Assembly: GCA_014649555.1 (NCBI GenBank)
Contig: BMTG01000014.1
Span: 140,555 to 204,554, forward strand
Direction: 5' to 3'
Origin: Streptomyces globisporus
GTDB taxonomy: Bacteria; Actinomycetota; Actinomycetes; Streptomycetales; Streptomycetaceae
DNA: 64,000 nucleotides
Shown here: one piece after another, positions 26,574-36,336 of the stretch
Layout: every line of letters begins with the position of its first letter
Position numbering within the stretch: the first letter of the stretch is position 1
Program-made: the position numbers and the translations under genes
Notes under the pieces: model-generated
What the model was told of the DNA's origin: nothing
Seen by the model: only the letters and a program-made list of their open reading frames with translations
Database searches by the model: none

Positions 26574-26609
26574 CCCCCGAAGCGAGGTCCCCCGTCGCTT
26601 CCCCGTTGT
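26574..26609 (-). promoter_or_regulatory. 36-nt leader element with palindrome, copy A
   Basis: On the plus strand this contains GAAGCGA, nine bases, TCGCTTC (26579-26601), a perfect 7-bp inverted repeat. The 36-nt block is identical to 26993-27028 and lies 20 bases upstream of the second small gene's ATG. Confidence 0.75.
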
Positions 26610-26665
26610 CGCGAACGCCCCCCAGGCCCGTGGCCCCGTCAGCTGCCACCGGCGGGGTGGCCCCG

Positions 26666-26971
26666 TCAGCTGCTGCTCCCGCCGCAGCCACCCCCGCCGC
26701 CCCCGCACGACGAGCCGCCGCCGCAGGAGTGGCCGCCGGAGTGCCCGCCCGAGCCGGAGTCGCCGCCGGACCCGGAGTCGCCCCACGACGACCACCAGCC
26801 GCCGCCGGAGTCGCCGCCGCCGAAGCTGTCGCCGCCCCCCGATGCCACGCTCGACGAACGCCGGCTTCCCTTGCGCTTGCTCGACGGCCGGCTCCCGCCG
26901 GTGGCCCGCAGAACGGCCAGCAGTCCTCCGACGACGACCGCGGCGATCACTATCGCGATGAAGACGCCCAT
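26666..26971 (-). CDS. Tiny membrane protein with Gly/Ser/Cys-rich tail (first of tandem pair)
   Basis: 101 residues: N-terminal helix (GVFIAIVIAAVVVGGLLAVL), a basic patch (SSKRKGSRRSSS), then a tail of Gly-Gly-Asp-Ser, Trp-Trp-Ser-Ser-Trp and His-Ser-Gly repeats that ends in a Cys-Gly-rich stretch (SCGGGSSCGGGGGGCGG). Three clustered Cys suggest metal binding or disulfides. It shares organisation and leader with its neighbour and probably arose with it by duplication followed by fast tail divergence. Function unknown. Confidence 0.65.
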   Translation of the reverse strand: MGVFIAIVIAAVVVGGLLAVLRATGGSRPSSKRKGSRRSSSVASGGGDSFGGGDSGGGWWSSWGDSGSGGDSGSGGHSGGHSCGGGSSCGGGGGGCGGSSS

Positions 26972-26992
26972 GGCCCCCACCCGCCCTTCTCT

Positions 26993-27028
26993 CCCCCGAA
27001 GCGAGGTCCCCCGTCGCTTCCCCGTTGT
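26993..27028 (-). promoter_or_regulatory. 36-nt leader element with palindrome, copy B
   Basis: Identical over 36 bases to 26574-26609, including the GAAGCGA/TCGCTTC palindrome, and 21 bases upstream of the first small gene's ATG at 26971. Equal spacing in both genes points to a shared leader or operator. Confidence 0.75.
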
Positions 27029-27110
27029 TGTGTGACAGGGGGATTCCCCAGGCCGTCGCGCGCCAAAGCGGACTTGAGCAACTCCAGAGCTTCGGCCCAG
27101 GATGGCGCCC

Positions 27111-28277
27111 ATGACACAGGGACGACCGCTGCTCAACCGCCGCCTCGCCGCGTTCGGCACGACGATCTTCGCCGAGATGTCGGCGCTGGCCGTGCGGACC
27201 GGCTCCATCAACCTCGGCCAGGGCTTCCCCGACACCGACGGGCCCGAGGAGATCCGGGAGGCGGCGGTCCGGGCGCTGCGCGCCGGCCACGGCAACCAGT
27301 ACCCGCCCGGCCCCGGCGTCCCGGAGCTCCGGAACGCCGTCGCCGCCCACCAGGAGCGCTTCTACGGCCTGACCTGGTCCCCGGAGACGGAGGTCCTGGT
27401 GACGACCGGGGCCACGGAGGCGATCGCAGCATCACTGCTCGCCCTCCTCGAACCGGACGACGAGGTCATCGCGTTCGAGCCGTACTACGACTCGTACGCC
27501 GCCTGCATCGCCATGGCGGGCGCCAAGCGCGTACCGCTCACCCTGCGCGCCCCGGGCTTCCGCCCCGACCTCGATGAACTGCGCACCCTGATCACCCCGC
27601 GCACCCGCCTCCTGCTGCTGAACACCCCGCACAACCCGACCGGCACGGTCCTCACCCCCGATGAACTGGCCGGGATCGCCGCCCTCGCGGTGGAGCACGA
27701 TCTCCTGGTGGTGACCGACGAGGTGTACGAGCACCTGGTCTTCACCGGGGCGCACCACCCGATCGCCGCGCTCCCCGGGATGCGCGAGCGCACGGTGTCC
27801 ATCTCGTCGTCGGGGAAGACGTTCTCGTACACCGGCTGGAAGATCGGCTGGGTGACCGGTGACGCGCCGCTGGTGGCGGCGGTGCGGTCGGCGAAGCAGT
27901 ATCTGACCTTCGTCAGCGGGGGCCCGTTCCAGTACGCGATCGCCGAGGCGCTCGCCCTGCCGGACACGTTCTTCACCGGCTTCCGCGCGGACATGCACCG
28001 CAAGCGGGATCTGCTGGCGAAGGGGCTGCGCGCCGCGGGCTTCCGGGTGTACGAGCCGGAGGGGACGTACTTCATCACCACCGACATCTCCCCGTTCGGC
28101 GACGAGGACGCCTACGCGTTCTGCCGCGCGCTGCCGGAGCGCTGCGGGGTGGCGGCGGTGCCGGTCTCGGTCTTCTACGACGACCCGGAGGCGGGCCGCA
28201 GCCAGGTCCGGTTCACGTTCTGCAAGAGGGACGACGTGCTGGAGGAGGCGGTGGAGCGGCTGGCCCGGCTGGGCTGA
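27111..28277 (+). CDS. Class I/II PLP aminotransferase
   Basis: 388 residues, aminotransferase of the kynurenine/methionine (KAT, YbdL-like) branch. Motifs: INLGQGFPDTDGPEEI, TTGATEAIAASLLALL, LLLNTPHNPTGTVL, VVTDEVYEHLVF (PLP Asp), and the Schiff-base Lys in SISSSGKTFSYTGWKIGW, with the C-terminal substrate Arg in SQVRFTFCK. A likely 2-oxoacid/amino acid transaminase; the exact substrate is open. The second ATG (27111) fits the AGG upstream better than the first at 27102. Divergent from the small membrane protein pair. Confidence 0.92.
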   Translation: MTQGRPLLNRRLAAFGTTIFAEMSALAVRTGSINLGQGFPDTDGPEEIREAAVRALRAGHGNQYPPGPGVPELRNAVAAHQERFYGLTWSPETEVLVTTGATEAIAASLLALLEPDDEVIAFEPYYDSYAACIAMAGAKRVPLTLRAPGFRPDLDELRTLITPRTRLLLLNTPHNPTGTVLTPDELAGIAALAVEHDLLVVTDEVYEHLVFTGAHHPIAALPGMRERTVSISSSGKTFSYTGWKIGWVTGDAPLVAAVRSAKQYLTFVSGGPFQYAIAEALALPDTFFTGFRADMHRKRDLLAKGLRAAGFRVYEPEGTYFITTDISPFGDEDAYAFCRALPERCGVAAVPVSVFYDDPEAGRSQVRFTFCKRDDVLEEAVERLARLG

Positions 28278-28291
28278 TCCCCCCAGAGGTA

Positions 28292-28342
28292 CGGGAACGG
28301 CCCGGGCAGCGGTCGCGATGACCGCTGCCCGGGCCGTTCCCG
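28292..28342. terminator. Perfect bidirectional terminator
   Basis: A 23-bp perfect stem (28292-28314 with 28320-28342; arms begin CGGGAACGGCCC) with a five-base loop between the convergent aminotransferase and YbjN genes. Confidence 0.9.
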
Positions 28343-28354
28343 ATGGGTCGGAGA

Positions 28355-28900
28355 CTAGGCGCCCGCGGGCTCCTCGCCGTCCGTCTTGCCCTCGGCGGGC
28401 TGGATGCCGAGGCGCTCGATGAGCCACTTGTCGAACTCGATCGAGGCACGCACCCAGCTCACCGTCGAGGAGACGAAGTGCTCCAGGCTGACGCCGGTGC
28501 CGATGAGCATCTGCGCCTCACCGATCAGCCGGACGGAACCCGTCTCGCCCTCCTCGCCCTCGTGGGCGTGGGTGTAGACCTTGGGCCACAGGGTGCGGCG
28601 GTTCCAGTCGTCGATGGCGTCCAGCAGGACGGGACGCTGGTCCAGGTCGTGCGGGCGGTCGTAGAACGTACGGACCGAGAAGACCTGCTGCTCCGCCTCG
28701 CCGCGGAACATGAAGTACGTCCGGAACTCTTCCCACGGCGCCGCGAGGTCGCCCTCGTCGTCGACGACGTACTTCAGCTCCATCTGGTCGAGGAGCTGCT
28801 TGACGAGGTCCTGGTCAGGGACGACGGGGCCCTCCGGTCCTGCCGCCTGCGGTTCGGGCTGGCCCCCGAAATTAGGAATCGAGGACGGATCGATGCTCAC
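28355..28900 (-). CDS. YbjN-domain protein
   Basis: 181 residues. The core from about residue 45 on has the YbjN pattern: DLVKQLLDQMELKYVVDDEG, EFRTYFMFRGEAEQQVFSV, DDWNRRTLWPKVY and GEAQMLIGTGVSLEHF. YbjN folds resemble type III secretion chaperones and are linked to stress responses, but no specific partner is visible. GTG at 28900 (MSIDPSS) has AAGGGA upstream and is preferred to the longer ATG frame. Monocistronic between clpB and the bidirectional terminator. Confidence 0.85.
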   Translation of the reverse strand: MSIDPSSIPNFGGQPEPQAAGPEGPVVPDQDLVKQLLDQMELKYVVDDEGDLAAPWEEFRTYFMFRGEAEQQVFSVRTFYDRPHDLDQRPVLLDAIDDWNRRTLWPKVYTHAHEGEEGETGSVRLIGEAQMLIGTGVSLEHFVSSTVSWVRASIEFDKWLIERLGIQPAEGKTDGEEPAGA

Positions 28901-29058
28901 CGTTATTTCCCTTCGTGCGGTTGCGGCCATCCTCTCCCATGGCGGGCGGGGCATGGCAAGCCCCGGCGGCCCCGATCAGCCACAAGCTGACAGACAGCGG
29001 GTGGAGACGGGGCTCGCCGGGCATTCGCTGACAGCGTGCGACGCTCCGTGACCGGCGG

Positions 29059-31650
<2,592 letters not shown>

Positions 31651-31723
31651 GTGTGGTTACTCCTCCTCGCAGCTGGGGGCGTGCGTGCCTACGTCTCACA
31701 TTGACTTAATCAACGTGCACAAA

Positions 31724-31744
31724 GTTGAGTCTATTCCACTCAAG
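31724..31744 (-). promoter_or_regulatory. HAIR operator of clpB
   Basis: GTTGAGT, seven bases, ACTCAAG: one mismatch from the HspR-binding HAIR consensus CTTGAGT-N7-ACTCAAG. It lies upstream of clpB, and TAGACT within it could be the -10 box. HspR/DnaK repression is well established for Streptomyces clpB and dnaK. Confidence 0.85.
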
Positions 31745-31810
31745 GCAGTGATCGCACGCGCCCCGGGCCTCGGAGCCGGGTTCGTTCGCGGGCTCTCGTA
31801 CGCTGCCCCC

Positions 31811-32212
31811 ATGGCAGACGTACGCAACCCCTCCCCCGAATACGTCGCGTTCTGGCGCGAGAGCCACCTGTCCACGCTGACGACGCCCCGCCCGGACGGC
31901 ACGCCGCACGTGGTGCCGGTCTGTGTGACGTACGACCCGGAGGCCGGGATCGCGCGCGTGATCACCGACGGCGGCAGCCGCAAGGTCGCCCACATCCGCG
32001 CGGCCGGCCCCGACGGGGCGCGCGTGGCCGTCTGCCAGATCGACCGGGCCCGCTGGGCGACCCTGGAGGGCCGCGCTGTGATCCGTACCGAGCCGGAGAC
32101 CGTCAGGGACGCCGAGGCCCGCCACGAGGAGCGCTACGGCCGTCCGCCGCGGATCAACCCGACCCGGGTCGTCATCGAGATCACCCTCGACCGGGCGCTC
32201 GGCAAGGCCTGA
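31811..32212 (+). CDS. PPOX-class (pyridoxamine oxidase-like) flavin/F420-binding protein
   Basis: 133-residue split beta-barrel protein. VAFWRESHLSTLTTPRPDGTP and HVVPVCVTYDPEAGIARVIT are the family's N-terminal strands, and GSRKVAHIRAAGPDGARVAV follows. The Rv1155-like group binds F420 or flavin and reduces small substrates. No strong ribosome binding site precedes the ATG at 31811, so it may be leaderless. It is divergent from clpB, whose HAIR operator lies in the shared region. Confidence 0.85.
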   Translation: MADVRNPSPEYVAFWRESHLSTLTTPRPDGTPHVVPVCVTYDPEAGIARVITDGGSRKVAHIRAAGPDGARVAVCQIDRARWATLEGRAVIRTEPETVRDAEARHEERYGRPPRINPTRVVIEITLDRALGKA

Positions 32213-32244
32213 CCCCGCCGCGCAGAGCTGCGGAGACAGCACAA

Positions 32245-32277
32245 CGGCGCCACCGTGTTCAGGTCACGGTGGCGCCG
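32245..32277. terminator. Perfect bidirectional hairpin
   Basis: CGGCGCCACCGTG and CACGGTGGCGCCG form a 13-bp perfect stem around a seven-base loop between the PPOX gene and the convergent Rieske-like gene. Confidence 0.88.
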
Positions 32278-32325
32278 CTGTGTGGGGGAAGCGCCTGGAG
32301 CGACAGGTGACGACGGGGGAATCGC

Positions 32326-32646
32326 TCAGGCACTGCGGGGGGTGGCGGAAAGGGGTTCTGCGTCGAACAGCTCGTGGTCGCGCTGATCGAGATTGACGAA
32401 GATCATGCCGTACCTGACGGCACAGCGAACCGGCTGCGGGGCGCCGCGGGGCCGACGGAGGCAGCGATAGGCGCGGACGTCCTCGTCCTCTTCCATCACC
32501 ACGACGATCGGCTCTCCGAACAGGGTGACCATCAACGAGTCGCCACGGCGGGGGAGGGCCGTGAGCAGATCGATGAAATGCCACCCTGAGCGATAGGCGG
32601 TTGCCATCTCGCGCCGGAAGGTGCGGTCGTCCGGCGGGGTGCTCAT
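32326..32646 (-). CDS. Small protein resembling a Rieske domain without its His ligands
   Basis: 106 residues. WHFIDLLTALPRRGDSLMVT, LFGEPIVVVMEEDEDVRAYR and YGMIFVNLDQRDHELF match, in order, the N-terminal strands, the first cluster-binding loop and the post-cluster segment of Rieske oxygenases. Where CxH and CxxH should hold a [2Fe-2S] centre, this protein has CLR and CAVR, so the Cys remain but the His are replaced by Arg, and the stretch between them is shortened to about ten residues. It cannot hold a normal Rieske cluster. The start overlaps the stop of the GDIAW-repeat gene (ATGA), so it is translated from the same message. Homology is my inference; the function is unknown. Confidence 0.6.
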   Translation of the reverse strand: MSTPPDDRTFRREMATAYRSGWHFIDLLTALPRRGDSLMVTLFGEPIVVVMEEDEDVRAYRCLRRPRGAPQPVRCAVRYGMIFVNLDQRDHELFDAEPLSATPRSA

Positions 32647-32945
32647 GCGACCGTACGGGCCGGAGCGACCCAAGCGATGTCGCCGTCGGCGGGCGACATC
32701 GACCAGGCGATGTCACTCGGCGCCGCTGCCGGTACGACCCAGGCGATGTCCCCGGGTGCAGCCGCTCCCTCGGCCCCCCAGGCGATGTCTCCGGGCGCAG
32801 CTGCCACTTCGACACCCCAGGCGATGTCCCCGGGAACGGACACCGCCTCGGCACTCGAAGCTATTCCGCTACCGCCCAGCGCACCGAAAGCCACGGCTGC
32901 GACGAACGAGGCGGCAAGCGCCGAGCGAAGCATTCGCTTGTACAT
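32643..32945 (-). CDS. Secreted small protein with five GDIAW repeats
   Basis: About 100 residues. A clear signal peptide (MYKRMLRSALAASFVAAVAF, cleavage near SSAEA) is followed by a mature part that is little more than repeats: P-GDIAW occurs at five places (GDIAW, GDIAW, GDIAW, SDIAW, GDIAW), spaced 11-13 residues apart by Ala/Pro/Val/Glu linkers. At DNA level the units are near-identical CAGGCGATGTC blocks (32671-32828 on the plus strand). ATG at 32945 has GAGGA upstream; a GTG at 32963 is the alternative. It overlaps the Rieske-like gene by ATGA and is divergent from a LuxR-type regulator. I know of no named family. A multi-copy peptide signal or scaffold is the guess. Confidence 0.75.
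   Translation of the reverse strand: MYKRMLRSALAASFVAAVAFGALGGSGIASSAEAVSVPGDIAWGVEVAAAPGDIAWGAEGAAAPGDIAWVVPAAAPSDIAWSMSPADGDIAWVAPARTVA
32665..32830 (-). repeat. GDIAW-coding tandem repeat
   Basis: Five units with the CAGGCGATGTC (or CAAGCGATGTC) core at about 32671, 32704, 32740, 32779 and 32818, so spacing is 33, 36, 39 and 39 bases. All are multiples of three, which keeps the reading frame. Confidence 0.85.
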
Positions 32946-33035
32946 AGTCGGCTTCGTCCTCACTTGTGGATTCTTCTCCCCCGCACATAAGACGATGTCC
33001 TACCTGGGCACTCGAACACCACTGAGTCGATGCAT

Positions 33036-33061
33036 CATGTTCCTGAATGTTCAGGAACATG
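33036..33061. promoter_or_regulatory. Perfect inverted repeat in the divergent control region
   Basis: CATGTTCCTGA, loop ATGT, TCAGGAACATG: 11-bp perfect arms, 12 bases upstream of the regulator's start codon at 33074. This is the right size and place for an operator of the regulator that also covers the divergent GDIAW promoter (start at 32945). Confidence 0.75.
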
Positions 33062-33073
33062 GGGGGTGGAGAT

Positions 33074-34057
33074 ATGCCTACAAGCGACACAAAGCCGACA
33101 CATCCTCACGGGATAACCGAACTATGTGCGGCGGGAGGCAACCTCTACGCCAGTGCGCTGCGTTCCGGCCGCATCGCACGCGCAGAAGTCGCACCAGCAC
33201 CTTGCCTGATGGAGTTCGCCCTACTCCACCCCGATCCCGATGATCCGGAATGGCTCCGGCCCGTACCGCCGTCCGCCGCTCTGGCACAACATCTGCACCC
33301 CATAGAACGCGAGATACAGGAACGGCGACGGCACTCCGTCGAACTGACCGAATCCTTCGAGCCTTTCATGGACATCAGCGCTCAGGATCCGCCGACCACC
33401 CATGCCATAACGGTGCTGGAAGGCGTCAACCGGATCAACGCGGCGCTCGATCTCGCAACAGCGGAGTGCCGCACCGAGGTTCTCACCGTGCAGCCCGGGG
33501 GCGGCCGCAGCGAGGACCGGCTCAGCGAGGCGCTGGAGCGCGGCATGTCCGTGGTGGACCGGGGTGTCAGCATCCGTACGCTCTATCAGCACACCGTGCG
33601 CCACAGTCCCGGCACACTCGCCTACGCGGAGCGCATGGCAGACACACATGTGGAGATCCGGACTCTCGAGGAACTCATCGAGCGCCTGATCATCTTCGAT
33701 CGCACGGTGGCCTTCATCCCCGCACAGGACGACCGCCAAGTCGCCCTGGAGCTCCGCCATCCGGGGCTCGTGGAATACCTGGTGAAAGTCTTCGAACAGC
33801 TCTGGACCCGCGCCGCCCCCCTCATGGAAGAGGTCAAGTACGACCCGACCCCGCAGGGTGTCAGCGGTGTCCAGCGCTCCATCGCACAACTCCTGGTCGA
33901 AGGCCACGTGGATGACTCCATCGCCCGCAGGCTCGGTATGAACGTCCGCACCTGCCGCGCCCATGTGGCCAAGCTCTCCGCCGCCCTGGGCAGCAGCAGC
34001 CGGGCCCAACTCGGCTACCTGATCGCCCGGTCCGGAATCCTCGAATCGGATTCCTGA
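33074..34057 (+). CDS. LuxR-type regulator with TrmB/PLD-like sensory region
   Basis: 327 residues. The C-terminus is a LuxR-type helix-turn-helix (QRSIAQLLVEGHVDDSIARR, RTCRAHVAKLSAALGSSSRA). The middle (about 120-230) resembles the phospholipase-D-like ligand region of TrmB-type regulators (TTHAITVLEGVNRINAAL, VVDRGVSIRTLYQHTVRHSP, LIIFDRTVAFIPAQDD). The N-terminal 90 residues (LYASALRSGRIARAEVAP, PPSAALAQHLHPIEREI) look like a degenerate winged-helix region. ATG 33074 has GGTGGAG in front. It is divergent from the GDIAW operon and followed by a decayed copy of itself. A regulator of the same type is at 48891-49883. Confidence 0.82.
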   Translation: MPTSDTKPTHPHGITELCAAGGNLYASALRSGRIARAEVAPAPCLMEFALLHPDPDDPEWLRPVPPSAALAQHLHPIEREIQERRRHSVELTESFEPFMDISAQDPPTTHAITVLEGVNRINAALDLATAECRTEVLTVQPGGGRSEDRLSEALERGMSVVDRGVSIRTLYQHTVRHSPGTLAYAERMADTHVEIRTLEELIERLIIFDRTVAFIPAQDDRQVALELRHPGLVEYLVKVFEQLWTRAAPLMEEVKYDPTPQGVSGVQRSIAQLLVEGHVDDSIARRLGMNVRTCRAHVAKLSAALGSSSRAQLGYLIARSGILESDS

Positions 34058-34076
34058 CCGAACCTCCCGCCCAGGG

Positions 34077-34124
34077 GTACGGGCGTGACTGCACAACAAG
34101 GGGAGAGCACAGCCACGCCCGTAC
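34077..34124 (+). terminator. Inverted repeat after the regulator
   Basis: GTACGGGCGTG (34077-34087) pairs with CACGCCCGTAC (34114-34124) around a 26-base loop, 20 bases after the regulator stop codon. It is a possible terminator or an operator for the following pseudogene. Confidence 0.45.
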
Positions 34125-34228
34125 ACGTCGAGGAAGTTCCCGGCTCCCTCGACGCGTACAGAATCCCCCGGACGCCCACAGTCGTACCACCATCCACTTG
34201 TTGCAGTGCACAAAGCAGGGGGGTACCA

Positions 34229-34680
34229 ATGGGAACAGAAGGCATCGAAACACCCCATCCGCACGCGAACACCGAAGTGTGCGAGCCGGCGTTGCACCTG
34301 TACCGCGAAGCCCTGCACACCGGGCGAGTCGCGCGAGCCGAACTCGGCGCCGTCCCCTGCCTCATCGACATGGCTCTGCTCCACCCCGACCCGTGGGACG
34401 GCCGGTGGATGCGCCCGGTACCGCCTTCGGCCGCCCTGGCCAACGCGCACACGGCCATCCGGCGCGGAACCAGGATCCGGCACATCTACCAGCACCCGGC
34501 CCGGTACAGCAGCTCCGTCAGAAGCTATCTGTCCCAGATACCGGTCCAGCATCTTCAGGTACGCACGACCGAGCCCACATCGCCAAACTCATGCAGGCAC
34601 TCGGCGCCACCAGCCGCACCCACCTCGGCGCACTCCTCGTCCGGTCCGGCATCGTGGAAGCCGACCGGCGCGAGCAGTGA
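34229..34680 (+). pseudogene. Decayed second copy of the LuxR-type regulator
   Basis: Three pieces of the neighbouring regulator remain in order. Piece one (LYREALHTGRVARAELGAVP, LLHPDPWDGRWMRPVPPSAA) matches its first 70 residues. Piece two (GTRIRHIYQHPARYSSSVRS) matches the middle region near VSIRTLYQH. Piece three (RAHIAKLMQALGATSRTHLG, then LLVRSGIVEAD) matches the final helix-turn-helix but lies in another frame. About 100 codons are missing at each junction. The start ATG 34229 still has AGGGGGG upstream. The reading frame of piece one runs on antisense into the ABC permease gene without a natural stop, so a functional product is unlikely. Confidence 0.8.
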
Positions 34681-34761
34681 CACGGTGGAAGCGGTGGACG
34701 CACGGCAGCGGGGCGTGACCGCACGCAGAAATGCGCGGCCACGCCCCGGCGGGGGTCGTTC

Positions 34762-35508
34762 TCAGACGTCGCGGTGGGTGAAGAGGCGGGTGCCCGCCAG
34801 GGACATGGCTGCCGTCCAGCCCACGAGCAGGAGCAGACCGTACGGTGCCGCCAGCGCGTCCGGGAAGCCGGAGGCGTCCCCGAGCAGGGCGAACTGGGCG
34901 CCCTCGGGGAGGAAGCGGCCCAGCTCGGGGAGCTGCCCCAGCACCAGTACCTGGCCCAGCGTGCCCCAGACGACCAGGCCGAGGACCGCGGCGAGCCGGT
35001 TGCGGACGACGAAGCCGATCGCCGCGCCCCACGGACCGGCCAGGGTGCAGATCGTCAGGACGGCGGCGGCGGTCGTCCACGTGGAGCCGTCGACGGTCAG
35101 CCCGGAATCCTTCGCCGCGAGCGCCGCGTAACCGACGGCCAGCGAGCAGACCACGGCCGCGACGCCGAAGACCAGGCCCGACACCGTCGTGGCCAGCAGC
35201 TTGGCGCCCACGACCGCCGAACGCCCGGGGGCGTACAGCACGGTGCGGCCGATCGAGCCGGAGCTGAACTCGCCTGTCACGTGCAGCGCCCCGAGCAGCG
35301 TCGCGAAGAGCGCGGCGGACGCACCGAGCCCGACGATGTTCGCCGTCAGCTCCGCACCGGCGGACGCGGGGTCCGACTCCGCGTACACCAGGCCCAGTTG
35401 ACCCAGCGCGCAGAAAGCAAGAGCCACCAGGAGCAGCGCCGGGAGGGCCAGCCCCGTGCGCAGTTTCAGAAGTTCGGCGGAGAGCTGGTTGCGCAGGACC
35501 TCAGGCAC
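34762..35508 (-). CDS. ABC-2 type transporter permease of the lanthipeptide cluster
   Basis: 248 residues with about six hydrophobic segments (LALPALLLVALAFCALGQLG, LGASAALFATLLGALHV, LLATTVSGLVFGVAAVVC and so on) and the ABC-2 signature region TGEFSSGSIGRTVLYAPGR. It overlaps the ATPase gene at 35501-35508, so the two make one transporter. As the last genes of a lanthipeptide operon they are most likely the producer's self-protection (LanFE-like) pump, though a second export role cannot be excluded. Confidence 0.85.
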   Translation of the reverse strand: MPEVLRNQLSAELLKLRTGLALPALLLVALAFCALGQLGLVYAESDPASAGAELTANIVGLGASAALFATLLGALHVTGEFSSGSIGRTVLYAPGRSAVVGAKLLATTVSGLVFGVAAVVCSLAVGYAALAAKDSGLTVDGSTWTTAAAVLTICTLAGPWGAAIGFVVRNRLAAVLGLVVWGTLGQVLVLGQLPELGRFLPEGAQFALLGDASGFPDALAAPYGLLLLVGWTAAMSLAGTRLFTHRDV

Positions 35509-36265
35509 GGGTGACCTCCGGACGCGGCGCGGCGTCCGCGCCCTCGACGAGTGCGAAGTAGGCGTCTTCCAGGCGGCCGCCGCCGCGCCGCACCAGCTCC
35601 TGCAGCGAGCCCGTGAACAGCACCGAGCGGCGCAGCACGACCACGTCGTCCACGCTCTGCTCGACCTCGGAGAGCATGTGGCTGGCGATCAGCACCGTCC
35701 GCCCCTCGTCGGCGGAGCGCTCGACCAGACGCCGCATCCAGCGGATCCCGTCCGGGTCGAGGCCGTTCAACGGCTCGTCCAGGATGAGGAGTTCGGGGTC
35801 GGGAAGCAGGGCGACGGCCAGCGCCAAGCGCTGCCGCATGCCCGTCGAGCACGCCTTGACCCGCTTGCGCTCCGCACCGTCCAGGCCGACCTGCCCGATC
35901 ACCTCGGCGATACGCGAGGACGGCAGACCCAGCGAACGGGCGGATATCTCCAGCTGGCGGCGGACCGTCACCCGAGGGTGGAAACCGATCGCGTCCATGA
36001 CCACGCCGACCCGCTGCGCCCGCTCGGGGGCGGACAGCGGCTCCCCGCCCAGGACCTCGGCGCTCCCCGCGTCGGGTCGGGCCAGCCCGAGCAGAATTCT
36101 CAACAGGGTGCTCTTGCCCGCCCCGTTGGGCCCCAGCAAGCCGGTGACCTTGCCCGGCCGCAGCGCGAAGCTCACGTCGTCGAGGGCCTGATGGTCGCCG
36201 AACCTCTTGCTCACGCCGTCGAAGACGACGCTTCCCCCTGCCCGGGGCGGATGCTCTGGTCGCAC
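35501..36265 (-). CDS. ABC transporter ATPase of the lanthipeptide cluster
   Basis: 254 residues, complete nucleotide-binding domain: Walker A GLLGPNGAGKSTLLRILLGL, a signature CSTGMRQRLALAVALL (variant of LSGGQ), Walker B LLILDEPLNGLDPDG, H-loop IASHMLSEVE. Note the signature begins CSTG in place of LSGG. GTG at 36265 (MRPEHPPRAGG) was chosen because AGGA precedes it by seven bases; an upstream GTG at 36319 has none. It partners the overlapping permease. Confidence 0.9.
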   Translation of the reverse strand: MRPEHPPRAGGSVVFDGVSKRFGDHQALDDVSFALRPGKVTGLLGPNGAGKSTLLRILLGLARPDAGSAEVLGGEPLSAPERAQRVGVVMDAIGFHPRVTVRRQLEISARSLGLPSSRIAEVIGQVGLDGAERKRVKACSTGMRQRLALAVALLPDPELLILDEPLNGLDPDGIRWMRRLVERSADEGRTVLIASHMLSEVEQSVDDVVVLRRSVLFTGSLQELVRRGGGRLEDAYFALVEGADAAPRPEVTRA

Positions 36266-36336
36266 GTGTTCTTCCTGTCCTGCCGTTCGGTCACTGCGGT
36301 CCGCACCGACGCCGGTCACGCGTCGGCGGGTGTTTC

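Noticed and set aside
32677-33243. Plus-strand reading frame rich in QAMSPGAA repeats opposite the GDIAW gene
   Set aside because: It is the mirror of the repeat DNA. It has no signal peptide, no ribosome binding site and runs across the divergent promoter; the minus frame has all of these.
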